Shown here: piece by piece, positions 8,703-17,605 of the stretch
Position numbering within the stretch: the first letter of the stretch is position 1
Layout: the number at the start of each line of letters is the position of its first letter
NCBI GenBank assembly: GCA_017452945.1
Contig: JAFTLD010000019.1
Span: forward strand, 1-64,000
Source: Clostridia bacterium
Lineage (GTDB): Bacteria; Bacillota_A; Clostridia; Oscillospirales; CAG-272
Direction: 5' to 3'
Length of the DNA stretch: 64,000 nucleotides
Notes under the pieces: generated by a model
Seen by the model: only the letters and a program-made list of their open reading frames with translations
What the model was told of the DNA's origin: nothing
Database searches by the model: none
Translations under genes and position numbers: made by a program

Positions 8703-9905
8703 TTACCGGTTGATATAATGCTTTGCAAGGCCGCCCTCGCTGGTCTCGCGGTACTCGCTCTTGAGGTGGATACCGGTTTCATACATGGTTTTCACTACGG
8801 TATCAAACGGAATCTTGCTCATGCCGGTCAAAAAGTTTGCCAAGGAAAGCGCGTTGATAGCACGCATAGCTGCCACCGCATTGCGCTCGATGCAAGGAAT
8901 TTGCACAAGGCCGCCAATGGGATCGCACGTCAGCCCCAAATGGTGCTCCATTGCCACCTCGGCTGCATACTCGATCTGCTCAAGACCCATGCCAAACAGC
9001 TCTGCCAAGGCTGCTGCAGCCATAGAGCAAGCGCTGCCGACCTCTGCCTGGCAGCCGCATTCCGCACCGCTGATGGACGCATTGGTCTTGATAATATTGC
9101 CGATCAATCCGCCCGTTGCAAGTGCGCGGAAGATCTGCTCATCCGAAAAGCCCTTTTGCTCCTGCATGTATTTGAGCACGGCAGGCACGACACCGCAAGC
9201 ACCGCAGGTGGGCGCGGTCACGATCTCACCGCCGCTTGCATTTTCTTCTCCAACCGCAAAGGCATACGCACAAACCAATCTGTTTTCGCGCGTTTGCGCC
9301 GACTCGTCGATATGACGCTGGTTATACAGATAGTGCGCCTTACGCGTGACGTGCAAGCCTCCGCCAAGCTCGCCCTTGGTACGCAGCCCGCGACCGATGC
9401 AATCCTCCATAGTCAGCCACATATCGGAGATGTAGTCCCAGATCTCGGGGCCTTCCACCATTTCCACGTAATCGGGCAGACGCATATCGTGCTCGGTGCA
9501 ATATTCCGCGATCTCGTCAAAGGTGGAGTGCGGATAGATCGACTTGGTTTCAAGCGGTCCCTGCCCATCAAACAAAATGCTGCCGCCGCCTACGCTGTAC
9601 ACACGGGCTGAGCCGATCTGCTCACCGTTCTTGAGTGCCGTAAAATCCACGGTATTGGGATGCACGGGAGTGGGAGAGGTCTTATCAAACACCATTTCTG
9701 TTCTGTCCTCGCCAAGCGCTTCCAAAATGACCGCGTCGGTCATGTGTCCCTTACCGGTCAGCGCAAGAGAGCCGTACAGCACCACGCGGAACGCGTCTGC
9801 ATCCGGATACTGCGCTTTGAATTGGGTCGCTGCCTTAAAAGGCCCCATGGTATGCGAGCTGGAAGGACCTCTGCCGGCTTTATAAAGTTCTCTGATGCTT
9901 TCCAT
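8703..9905 (-). CDS. sdaA: L-serine ammonia-lyase, iron-sulfur type (single chain)
   Basis: The enzyme deaminates L-serine to pyruvate and ammonia using an oxygen-sensitive [4Fe-4S] cluster. This 400-residue protein joins the beta domain (GRGPSSSHTMGP, TGKGHMTDAVILEAL) and the alpha domain (TAPTCGACGVVPAVL, AECGCQAEVGSACSMAAAAL, TCDPIGGLVQIPCIERNA). The Cys residues of the last two motifs are the expected cluster ligands. Fused chains of this length are common, while many Firmicutes split them into sdaAA and sdaAB. A -10-like TATAAT (9931-9936, minus strand) lies just upstream of a GGACGG ribosome site. Confidence 0.93.
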   Translation of the reverse strand: MESIRELYKAGRGPSSSHTMGPFKAATQFKAQYPDADAFRVVLYGSLALTGKGHMTDAVILEALGEDRTEMVFDKTSPTPVHPNTVDFTALKNGEQIGSARVYSVGGGSILFDGQGPLETKSIYPHSTFDEIAEYCTEHDMRLPDYVEMVEGPEIWDYISDMWLTMEDCIGRGLRTKGELGGGLHVTRKAHYLYNQRHIDESAQTRENRLVCAYAFAVGEENASGGEIVTAPTCGACGVVPAVLKYMQEQKGFSDEQIFRALATGGLIGNIIKTNASISGAECGCQAEVGSACSMAAAALAELFGMGLEQIEYAAEVAMEHHLGLTCDPIGGLVQIPCIERNAVAAMRAINALSLANFLTGMSKIPFDTVVKTMYETGIHLKSEYRETSEGGLAKHYINR

Positions 9906-10036
9906 AAATGCACCGTCCTTTTCGTTTCATATTATAATGGTAGCACAAAACCGTGCGTAAATCAAGAGGGGCAGAAAGAAAAACGAATAAATGATGCGTT
10001 TTTGCGGGAGCCCACTCCTTTTTAGGCGTTTGTATA

Positions 10037-10085
10037 GGAGGCGTTTCGCCTCCCGCCCAAAAGGGGCTGCCGATGGCAGCCCCTT
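10037..10085 (-). terminator. double hairpin, terminator of the GH2 gene
   Basis: On the minus strand AAGGGGCTGCC-ATC-GGCAGCCCCTT comes first, then GGAGGCG-AAA-CGCCTCC. The U tract is weak, so termination strength is uncertain. Confidence 0.55.
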
Positions 10086-10100
10086 GATGTTGGTATGCGT

Positions 10101-11840
10101 TTATTCTTCCTCAATCGCAGCCTTTTGCGACAGCACCGAGCGGAAGAACTCGGGGTCGAACTTGGCGCGGCGGTCGTAGGTGTAAAGACCGTTGACCTCC
10201 TGTTCGACGTCGGTCAGCTGGGTGTAGCACAGACCGCCCATATTGGGATGGAACAGAATCGCTTCGGAAAGTCCCTTGAATCGTGCCTTGAATTCCTTTT
10301 CGTCAATAGGAGCCTGACCGTAGCCCCATCCGATATTGCGATCCGCATCCGACCAAAGCGTGCCACCGTATTCGCTGACGAACGTGCAGTTGCAGACGCA
10401 ATGCAGGGACTCATCATGATAGTGCTGGATCACGTGACCGTGCACGTCGATTTTTTCACCCTTAGCCAAAGGTGCCAGACGGGCAGCAAAGCTCTCGGGA
10501 TTCTGATCGTAATCGTGCAGGTCGAAAATGTCGGTCAGCTCACCCTGATGCACCCAACCCGATGCGTCAATGTACAGTCTGGTGGGGTCGTAGCCGCGGG
10601 TCATGGCTGCCAGCGTCTTCATAAACAGCTTGTTCTGGTTTGCGGTGCTCTCGTTGATGGGACACCAACCGATGATTGCAGGATGGTTGAAATCTCTTTC
10701 CATGATCTCATGCCACTCGGGCAGGAAGTTCTCGAACACCTCGGTACGGGAGGAATCCTGTACCCAGTTTGCATGCTCGCCCCAAACGATATAGCCCTTC
10801 TTATCACAGTAGGACAAAAACAGCGGCTCAAATACCTTCTGGTGCAGACGGGCTCCGTTAAAGCCCATGGCCATGGAGCGATCCACGTCGGCATACAGCT
10901 CCTCTACCGTGGATGCGGTATAAATACCGTCCGGATAGAAGCCCTGATCCAGCACCAATCTCATAAATACGGGCTTGTGGTTCAGATACATAATGCCCTT
11001 ACGGCATTCCACGCATCTCATGCCAAAATAGCTCTTTGCCACGTCGTCACCGCACGTAATCTCAAGATCGTAAAGACGGCCGTTACCAACCTCCCACAGG
11101 TGCAGCTCGTCAAGCTGCATACGCAGGGTGCATTTGCCGCCGTGTGCCGTGCCGCTTGCGGTGCCGACCACCTTGCCCTCGTAGCTTGCCACAAGAGAAA
11201 CGGGAGTATCCTCACCGCCCTTGACGTGCAGCTCGGCAGTCAGGGTGCAATCGTCAATATCGGTAAAATAGCGTGCGCTTTGCAGATAGACCTCGGGAAC
11301 GCACTCCAGCCATACGGTCTGCCAGATGCCTGTGGTTCTTGTATAGAAGCAGCCGAACGAACCATACTGCGGGCTCTGCTTGCCTGCGGGCTGAATGCCC
11401 GAGCGCAGATCATCGATGGCGCGGATGGTGATCACATTCTCACCGTCACAAAGCGCCTTGGTAATATCCATCGTAAAAGACACGTAGCCGCCGATGTGAT
11501 AATCGATCCATTTGCCGTTTACCCAAACGTCGGTCTTGTAATCGCAGGCACCCACGTGAAGCAGCACTCTCTTGCCACCCTGCCAACCTTCGGGCAGAGT
11601 AATTCTCTTACGGTACCATACACAGTTGCAGAAATCCGTATCGCCAATGCCGGAAAGCACGCTCTCACGGCAGAAAGGCACGGTGATCTGCTCGGTAAAA
11701 GGCGCGTCCTTGGCAAAGCCGCGCTGTTCACCGCTGCCACCGCGGTCGGTCATGTACTCCCAAGAGCCGTTGAGGTTGAGCCAGGCATTTCTGACAAGTT
11801 GAGGGCGCGGATATTCCGCGCGGGGGATGTTGTTTTGCAT
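10101..11840 (-). CDS. glycoside hydrolase family 2
   Basis: This 579-residue protein has the GH2 order: an N-terminal jelly-roll domain with VLLHVGACDYKTDVWVNGK and YTRTTGIWQTVWLE, an immunoglobulin-like domain at about 185-275, and a TIM barrel. The acid/base is Glu397 in GWCPINEST and the nucleophile Glu490 in FVSEYGG. Such enzymes cleave beta-galactosides, glucuronides or mannosides; the specificity cannot be read from this. No signal peptide is present, so it acts inside the cell. It stops soon after the barrel without extra C-terminal domains. It follows hpf but with a 120-base gap. Confidence 0.9.
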   Translation of the reverse strand: MQNNIPRAEYPRPQLVRNAWLNLNGSWEYMTDRGGSGEQRGFAKDAPFTEQITVPFCRESVLSGIGDTDFCNCVWYRKRITLPEGWQGGKRVLLHVGACDYKTDVWVNGKWIDYHIGGYVSFTMDITKALCDGENVITIRAIDDLRSGIQPAGKQSPQYGSFGCFYTRTTGIWQTVWLECVPEVYLQSARYFTDIDDCTLTAELHVKGGEDTPVSLVASYEGKVVGTASGTAHGGKCTLRMQLDELHLWEVGNGRLYDLEITCGDDVAKSYFGMRCVECRKGIMYLNHKPVFMRLVLDQGFYPDGIYTASTVEELYADVDRSMAMGFNGARLHQKVFEPLFLSYCDKKGYIVWGEHANWVQDSSRTEVFENFLPEWHEIMERDFNHPAIIGWCPINESTANQNKLFMKTLAAMTRGYDPTRLYIDASGWVHQGELTDIFDLHDYDQNPESFAARLAPLAKGEKIDVHGHVIQHYHDESLHCVCNCTFVSEYGGTLWSDADRNIGWGYGQAPIDEKEFKARFKGLSEAILFHPNMGGLCYTQLTDVEQEVNGLYTYDRRAKFDPEFFRSVLSQKAAIEEE

Positions 11841-11891
11841 TGCAGTGTCCTTTCCCTTATGTAATTAAGCTTTTATTTTTTATCCATAACG

Positions 11892-11926
11892 CAAGGGAGA
11901 CCTTGCGGTCTCCCTTGGCTTTTTTT
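11892..11926 (+). terminator. strong hairpin between hpf and the GH2 gene
   Basis: CAAGGGAGACC-TTGC-GGTCTCCCTTG is followed by GCTTTTTTT on the plus strand. The T run faces the plus direction, where no gene ends nearby. On the minus strand (hpf transcript) the hairpin forms but lacks a U tract. Confidence 0.6.
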
Positions 11927-11961
11927 CACGCTGTGCCGCGACTTCGCGCAGCTCCCGTTTT

Positions 11962-12483
11962 TTATTCGGGCATGATCAGGCCGTAGGTGCCATCCTGTCT
12001 TTTATATACAACGCAGGTCGTGCGGGTTTCGTCATCCACAAAGACGAAGAATTGGTGACCGATCAGATTCATCTGCAAGATCGCTTCCTCAGCCGACATG
12101 GGTTTATACGGGAAGGTCTTGGTGCGGATGATCACATCCTGCTCCTGTTCCAGATCCTCGGGGAAGAATTCCTCAATGGGGAATGCATCCTCGCGAAGTC
12201 TCTTGGACAGCTTGGTCTTGTTTTTGCGGATCTGACGCTCGATGGCATCGATCGATCTGTCCAGCGCATCCCTGAACGAGTCTGCACCGACCTCGCTGCG
12301 GAACAGAGTGCCCGATGCATTAATGGTGATTTCCAAGGTGGACTCGTTACGCTTGCGGCTGAGCGTAACGGTTGCGTCAGGCTCGACCTTAAAATACCGA
12401 TCAAGCTTGGCCAGCTTCTTTTCAATCATAACTTTCGTGTCGTTGTACACATTCAGTTGTCTGCCGATAATGTTGGTCTTCAT
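11962..12483 (-). CDS. hpf: ribosome hibernation promoting factor, long form
   Basis: HPF binds the 30S decoding region in starvation; the long form's C-terminal domain dimerises to pair ribosomes into 100S particles. The 173-residue product has the N-terminal S30AE/RaiA domain (KLDRYFKVEPDATVTLSRKR, residues 1-100), an acidic linker and the C-terminal domain with KPMSAEEAILQMNLIGHQFF and a GTYGLIMPE ending. Length matches other Firmicutes. GGAGGTGG lies before the ATG. The 5' leader contains a nested stem (GCAAGG/CCTTGC enclosing GGGA/TCCC) that could affect mRNA stability. Confidence 0.93.
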   Translation of the reverse strand: MKTNIIGRQLNVYNDTKVMIEKKLAKLDRYFKVEPDATVTLSRKRNESTLEITINASGTLFRSEVGADSFRDALDRSIDAIERQIRKNKTKLSKRLREDAFPIEEFFPEDLEQEQDVIIRTKTFPYKPMSAEEAILQMNLIGHQFFVFVDDETRTTCVVYKRQDGTYGLIMPE

Positions 12484-12546
12484 AAAGTGCCACCTCCGTT
12501 TATATTTGCAAGGGTCGGGACGAATTCCCTTCCTCCTTGCACTTTT

Positions 12547-12575
12547 ATTATAGCATACGTTTGTGAATTTGTAAA
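12547..12575 (-). promoter_or_regulatory. promoter of hpf
   Basis: TTTACA (12570-12575) and TATAAT (12547-12552) on the minus strand are 17 bp apart. Confidence 0.8.
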
Positions 12576-12731
12576 GTATCTACCATGAATTTTTTCGCAT
12601 CTTATAAAACCCTGTGCAAAATGCCAATCTCTTGATGCATCACGTACCCTTGTGTTTTTGCCCTCGTTTTCCCGCAACGATCATCCTTTTTTGTGCATTG
12701 CAACAAAATCCGAAAATCGGTCAATACTCTA

Positions 12732-12778
12732 TTGACATTTTCTGAAATCGTGGTATAATTAACACGTTAATCATTAAC
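12732..12778 (+). promoter_or_regulatory. promoter and palindromic operator of the marR-ABC operon
   Basis: TTGACA (12732-12737), a 16-bp spacer and an extended -10 TGGTATAAT (TATAAT at 12754-12759). Two overlapping palindromes sit at and after the -10: TTAAC-AC-GTTAA (12759-12770) and GTTAAT-C-ATTAAC (12766-12778). Their place over the start site fits a MarR dimer repressing its own operon. Confidence 0.8.
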
Positions 12779-12820
12779 CGGCTAATTATTTTGAAAAATT
12801 CTTTTACGGAGGTTGATTTC

Positions 12821-13306
12821 GTGCAAGAAAACAACAACTTACCACCTCGGGAATACGACAAAGCACACGCGGTCATCAAGCAATTTATGCAAGCTGATAG
12901 GCTCCATCGCCAAGCGGTAGAAGCAACCATCACGGCGCGAACCGGCCTGCACCGCTCGCAGCACATACTGCTCATGCGCCTTTCCCACTGCTGCATCCCC
13001 TCTCAAAAGCAGTTGGCCAAGGATCTGAACGTTAGTCCGGCCGCCATTGCCGTTGCACTCAAGCGCTTGGAATCCGACGGTTATATCACCAAGGATGCGG
13101 ACGCAGAGGATTGCCGATGCAACCGCATTGCCCTGACAGACAAGGGACACGGTGTGGTTGCGCAGACAAAAGAGCTGTTCCAATATATCGATAAAGCTAT
13201 GGTACAGGACTTTGATGATGCGGAAATGGACGCGCTGCTGACCTCACTGGAAAAAATCGAACACAATCTGCAGGCGCTGCTCGAAAGCGCCAATATTCCC
13301 CTTTGA
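12821..13306 (+). CDS. MarR-family transcriptional regulator
   Basis: The GTG at 12821 has GGAGG seven bases upstream and gives 161 residues; an upstream in-frame TTG at 12791 is less likely. The winged helix-turn-helix is seen in SQKQLAKDLNVSPAAIAVAL (HTH, about residues 65-85), KRLESDGYITKDADAEDCR and LTDKGH (wing). MarR proteins are dimeric repressors released by small ligands. The ABC exporter pair follows immediately and palindromes overlap the promoter, so it probably represses itself and the exporter until an exported compound binds. Confidence 0.9.
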   Translation: MQENNNLPPREYDKAHAVIKQFMQADRLHRQAVEATITARTGLHRSQHILLMRLSHCCIPSQKQLAKDLNVSPAAIAVALKRLESDGYITKDADAEDCRCNRIALTDKGHGVVAQTKELFQYIDKAMVQDFDDAEMDALLTSLEKIEHNLQALLESANIPL

Positions 13307-13320
13307 AAGGAACCCTTTGT

Positions 13321-15165
13321 ATGAAACGTTGGATGAAGTACGTAAAACCGTATCTACCCTATTTTATCCTCGGCCCGCTTTGCATGATCATTGAGGTCGC
13401 GGGAGAGGTACTCATGCCCAAATATTTAGCACAGATCATCAATTTCGGCTCTGCTTATCAAGCACTCAAGAGCTTTGAGATCACGGTGATGGGCAAGACC
13501 ATTACGCTGCCCGGCATTGCCGAAAACATGACGCAGGAAGCTGTTCTCTACATGCTCGGCATCTGCGGCATGATCGTGCTGACCGCCCTTTTGATGATGG
13601 CAGGCGGTGTTGGCGGTGCATATTTCGGTGCTAAAGCTGCCGTATTTTTTGCATCCGACATCCGTCGTGACGTATACGCAAAGGTACAGTCCTTCTCCTT
13701 TGCCAATATCGATAAGTTCTCGACCGGCTCGCTTGTCACCCGTCTGACCAACGATATCACCCAGGTGCAGAATTTTGTCAACGCGCTTTTGCGTATGGCG
13801 CTGCGTTCCCCCGGTATGCTGATCGGCGGCTTGATCATGGCCATTACCCTCAAGCCCAGTCTTTCGGTCATACTGGCTGTCACCATCCCCCTGATGCTGT
13901 TGAGCATCCTTCTGATCGTCACGCGCGGATTTTCCATGTTCGCCAAGGTGCAGGAAAAGATCGACGGACTCAACAACACGGTGCAGGAAAGCATTACCAA
14001 CGTGCGCGTGGTCAAGTCCTTCGTGCGTGAAAAGCAAGAGACCGACAAGTTCAAGGCGGCCAACAACGATCTGCGCACCACGGGTACCAACGCGGTCAAG
14101 ATCATGATCACGCTCTCGCCCGTCATGACGCTGTTTATGAACGCGACCATCATTGCCGTGCTTTGGTTTGGCGGCCACATGGTCGTGGACGGTATGCCCA
14201 TCGGTGACCTTTCCGCATTTATTACGTACGTCAACCAGATCCTCAACTCCTTGATGATGGTCACCTTCCTGCTCATGATGTCCTCCAGAGCGCTCGCCTC
14301 CTGCAAGAGAGTGGGTGAGGTGCTGGACGAAAAGCTGGATTTGGACGACGCAGACGCTAAGTGCAAGGATGCACAGGTCACAAAGGGCAAGATCGAATTC
14401 AAGAACGTATCCTTCCGCTACTTCAAGAACAGCGAGGATCGCGTACTTTCGGATATCAATCTGACCATTGAAGCAGGCTCGACCGTGGGTATCATCGGCC
14501 CGACGGGCTGCGGAAAGACCTCACTTGTATCCATGATCCCCCGTCTTTACGACGTGGATGCTGGTCAGGTGCTTGTGGACGGTGTTGACGTACGCGATTA
14601 CTCTCTTTACAACCTGCGCGAGGGCGTGGGCATGGTGCTGCAGAAGAACGTGCTTTTCTCGGGTACGATTGAAGAAAACCTGCGTTGGGGCAATCAGGAC
14701 GCAACAGACGAGCAGATCCGCACGGCAGCAGAGCATGCGCAGGCGCACAAGTTTGTGCAGAACTTCCCCGACGGCTACAATACCAACCTTGACCAGGGCG
14801 GTACCAACGTGTCGGGCGGTCAGAAGCAGCGTCTTTGCATAGCGCGCGCACTGCTCAAAAATCCCAAGATCCTGATCCTTGACGACTCAACCAGTGCGGT
14901 GGACACCGCAACCGAGGCGCAGATCCGTGCCGCCTTTGCCGGTGAGCTCAAGGGCTCGACCAAGATCATTATCGCCCAGCGTATCTCCTCTGTCATGGAT
15001 GCGGACTGCATCGTCGTCATGGACCAGGGTGAGATCACGGGCATCGGCACACACGCCCAGCTTTTGGAAAACAACGAAGAATACAAGGAAATCTATATCT
15101 CACAGATGGAAAGCAAGCAAACTCAGACGGCACCCGTCGTAAAAGCAGAGGAGGTGAAGGCATAA
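13321..15165 (+). CDS. ABC exporter subunit with degenerate catalytic site
   Basis: The start is the ATG at 13321 (GAAAGGA upstream), giving 614 residues with six membrane segments in the first 330 residues and one nucleotide-binding domain. Walker A is GPTGCGKTS, the signature is VSGGQKQR, and Walker B reads ILILDDSTSAVD, so the catalytic Glu is replaced by Asp. This is the hallmark of the inactive ATP site in heterodimeric exporters of the BmrCD/TM287-288 type, which pump drugs, lipids or peptides. The partner is the next gene, overlapping by one base. Confidence 0.92.
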   Translation: MKRWMKYVKPYLPYFILGPLCMIIEVAGEVLMPKYLAQIINFGSAYQALKSFEITVMGKTITLPGIAENMTQEAVLYMLGICGMIVLTALLMMAGGVGGAYFGAKAAVFFASDIRRDVYAKVQSFSFANIDKFSTGSLVTRLTNDITQVQNFVNALLRMALRSPGMLIGGLIMAITLKPSLSVILAVTIPLMLLSILLIVTRGFSMFAKVQEKIDGLNNTVQESITNVRVVKSFVREKQETDKFKAANNDLRTTGTNAVKIMITLSPVMTLFMNATIIAVLWFGGHMVVDGMPIGDLSAFITYVNQILNSLMMVTFLLMMSSRALASCKRVGEVLDEKLDLDDADAKCKDAQVTKGKIEFKNVSFRYFKNSEDRVLSDINLTIEAGSTVGIIGPTGCGKTSLVSMIPRLYDVDAGQVLVDGVDVRDYSLYNLREGVGMVLQKNVLFSGTIEENLRWGNQDATDEQIRTAAEHAQAHKFVQNFPDGYNTNLDQGGTNVSGGQKQRLCIARALLKNPKILILDDSTSAVDTATEAQIRAAFAGELKGSTKIIIAQRISSVMDADCIVVMDQGEITGIGTHAQLLENNEEYKEIYISQMESKQTQTAPVVKAEEVKA

Positions 15166-17159
15166 TGGCAAAGCGTAACCTTGAAAGTCTGCAAAGACAG
15201 TATTCCAAATCCTCTCACAGCGGCCCCGGCGGTCCCGGTGGCCCCGGTGGTGGAGGTCCTCGCGGTGGAGGCCCCAAGGGCAGAGGCATGGGCGGTAAGC
15301 CCAAGAATGCCGCACAGACCATCGCACGTCTGCTTGGCTATCTCAAGCCGCACACCTTCGCCTTGATCCTCGTGCTGATCTGCATGCTGACAAGCACAGC
15401 CACCTCGCTGATCGGCTCCTACCTGCTCTCCCCCGTCATCAACCATATAGCGGGCGTTCCCATGGCAGAGGATGCCAGCATTTTCACGCGAATTGCCGAC
15501 CAAGCCATCACCGCTCTGACCGGCTTTGCCCCCATCAGTGCGCTGATCGATCTTTTGAACCTCAGCGGCCCCTTCCCCTACCTGTTCGCAGCTCTGTGCA
15601 TTTTCGTAGTCATCTACGGCGGCGGAATCATCGCCTCCTACACTCAGGCAAGATTGATGGTACACATCACCCAATCCTCGTTGGAAAAAATCCGTAACGA
15701 CCTTTTTGAGAAGATGCAGAGATTGCCCGTGCGCTACTTTGACGCCAATCCCACGGGCGAGACCATGAGCCGCTTTACCAACGACGTGGACAACATTGAC
15801 CACATGCTCTCCAACACTCTGACCTCGCTGATCTCGGGCATCGTTACGCTGATCGGTACGTTCGTGTTCATGCTGACCACCAACGTGTGGCTGACGCTGA
15901 TCACGGTTGCATTCATCCCGATTTTCGGCCTTGGCGGTGCGGCCCTTGCAAAGCGCTCCCGCAAATTCTACAAGGAACAGCAGGCCGCGCTGGGTGCTGT
16001 CAACGGCTACATTGAAGAAACCGTTTCGGGGCAGAAGGTGATCAAGGTATTCAACCACGAACAGGAATGTGAAGAGGAGTTCGGACTTCTCAACCGCGAC
16101 CTGCGCGGCAAGCAATACCGTGCCATGTTCTGGGGCGGTATTATGGGTCCCATCATGGGTAACACCAGCCAGATCACATTTGCATTCACCCTGGGCGTGG
16201 GCGGCATTATGATGCTGCTGACCGGCTTTACTCCCGGTGAGCTGACCGTTTTTGCCAACTATTCCAAGCAATTCTCTTTCCCCATTACCAATATCTCGCA
16301 GCAAATGACCACCGTGTTCTCCGCCCTTGCGGGTGCTGAGCGAGTGTTTGCGGTCATGGATCAGGAGCCCGAAGAACCCGACGTCGAGGGTGCGGTCAAT
16401 GAAAACACCCCCGGTCACACCGGTATTGCGGGTGACGTGGTATTTGAGAACGTAACCTTTGGCTACGTTCCCGAAAAGACGGTGCTGAAGAACATCTCGC
16501 TTTACGCGCATCCCGGTCAGAAGATCGCGTTCGTCGGCTCGACCGGTGCGGGTAAGACCACCATCACAAATCTGCTCAATCGATTCTATGACATTGAATC
16601 GGGCAGCATTACCATCGACGGCATTGATATCAAGCAATACTCACGCGACTATCTGCGCAAGAACATTGCTATGGTACTGCAGGACACCCACCTGTTTACG
16701 GGTACGGTTATGGAAAACATCCGTTACGGTAGACCCGACGCCACCGACGAGGAGGTCATTGCAGCCGCCAAAACCGCCAGCGCGCACAGCTTTATCATGC
16801 GACTGGAAAACGGCTACCAGACCAAGCTTGAAGGCGACGGTGCAAACCTTTCGCAGGGCCAGCGTCAGCTGCTCAACATTGCGCGTGCTGCCCTTTCCAA
16901 GGCGCCTATCCTGGTGCTTGACGAGGCAACCTCCTCGGTTGACACGCGTACCGAGCGCCACATCGAGCGCGGTATGGATCGCCTTATGAAAAACCGCACA
17001 ACCTTTGTCATTGCCCACCGTCTTTCCACGGTGCGTAACTCCAACGCCATCATGGTATTGGAGCAGGGTGAGATCATCGAACGCGGTGACCACGACGCGC
17101 TGCTCGAAATGAAGGGCAGATACTACGAGCTCTACACGGGTATGAAAGAGCTTGACTAA
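15165..17159 (+). CDS. ABC exporter subunit with canonical Walker B
   Basis: The ATG at 15165 shares its A with the previous stop (TAATG), behind AGGAGGTGAAGG, so translation is coupled. The 664-residue product has a Gly/Pro-rich N-terminal tail of about 35 residues, six membrane segments, and an NBD with GSTGAGKTT, Walker B LVLDEATSSVD (Glu present) and a signature altered to LSQGQRQ. In heterodimers the consensus ATP site pairs this Walker B with the partner's intact VSGGQ, and the degenerate site pairs the partner's Asp with this LSQGQ. Both halves fit exactly. The Gly-rich tail is unusual. Confidence 0.92.
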   Translation: MAKRNLESLQRQYSKSSHSGPGGPGGPGGGGPRGGGPKGRGMGGKPKNAAQTIARLLGYLKPHTFALILVLICMLTSTATSLIGSYLLSPVINHIAGVPMAEDASIFTRIADQAITALTGFAPISALIDLLNLSGPFPYLFAALCIFVVIYGGGIIASYTQARLMVHITQSSLEKIRNDLFEKMQRLPVRYFDANPTGETMSRFTNDVDNIDHMLSNTLTSLISGIVTLIGTFVFMLTTNVWLTLITVAFIPIFGLGGAALAKRSRKFYKEQQAALGAVNGYIEETVSGQKVIKVFNHEQECEEEFGLLNRDLRGKQYRAMFWGGIMGPIMGNTSQITFAFTLGVGGIMMLLTGFTPGELTVFANYSKQFSFPITNISQQMTTVFSALAGAERVFAVMDQEPEEPDVEGAVNENTPGHTGIAGDVVFENVTFGYVPEKTVLKNISLYAHPGQKIAFVGSTGAGKTTITNLLNRFYDIESGSITIDGIDIKQYSRDYLRKNIAMVLQDTHLFTGTVMENIRYGRPDATDEEVIAAAKTASAHSFIMRLENGYQTKLEGDGANLSQGQRQLLNIARAALSKAPILVLDEATSSVDTRTERHIERGMDRLMKNRTTFVIAHRLSTVRNSNAIMVLEQGEIIERGDHDALLEMKGRYYELYTGMKELD

Positions 17160-17182
17160 AGCAAATTGCAGAAAAAGACAAC

Positions 17183-17214
17183 GCAGAAGCCTGTTCATCG
17201 GGCTTCTGCTTTTT
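17183..17214 (+). terminator. terminator of the marR-ABC operon
   Basis: GCAGAAGCC-TGTTCATC-GGGCTTCTGC then TTTTT, 24 bases after the ABC stop codon. Confidence 0.85.
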
Positions 17215-17223
17215 GATATTAAA

Positions 17224-17434
17224 GGACATGAAGGAGCGTCCGTAGGATGAATCTCACCCACCGCAACCGCGCCAGTTAATCGCTCCAAGTATTCGCGATT
17301 ACCTTCCGCTGCGGTCCCCCCTCTCCAGCGGAGAGGGGGGACCGCAGCGGATCGATTTTTGGCGAGGCACGAGCCAAAAAGAGAAACGCGGTTGCGGTGG
17401 GTGAGATACATCACACGGACGCTCCTTCACATCC
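17224..17434. mobile_element. MITE-like element, copy B
   Basis: The 48-bp terminal inverted repeats (17224-17271 and 17387-17434) differ at about five places and contain the same TGAAGGAGCGTCCGT and CCACCGCAACCGCG blocks as the 4.8 kb copy. The interior holds a GC-rich palindrome around 17310-17350 (CCGCTGCGGTCCCCC and its complement) and GGCGAGGCACGAG. It is 211 bp, about 100 bp shorter than copy A, and has no gene. It sits right after a terminator, as copy A does. Confidence 0.75.
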
Positions 17435-17532
17435 TGTATTCATGATGATACAGCAAGGATCGACCGCACAGCTTTCGGCCCAAAATTCCACTCTCGGTAG
17501 ATTTTTTCAACCGCCATTAAACATCGCGGTTA

Positions 17533-17580
17533 TTGCGTTTTTCCCAAAATGTGATATACTGTAATCAGAGCAAACGTTTG
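17533..17580 (+). promoter_or_regulatory. promoter and palindrome before the XRE regulator
   Basis: TTGCGT (17533-17538) and TATACT (17555-17560) have a 16-bp spacer. The perfect palindrome CAAACGTTTG (17571-17580) follows at the likely start of transcription and could be an autoregulatory operator. Confidence 0.6.
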
Positions 17581-17605
17581 TTACTTATCCTATAAGGAGC
17601 ACATT

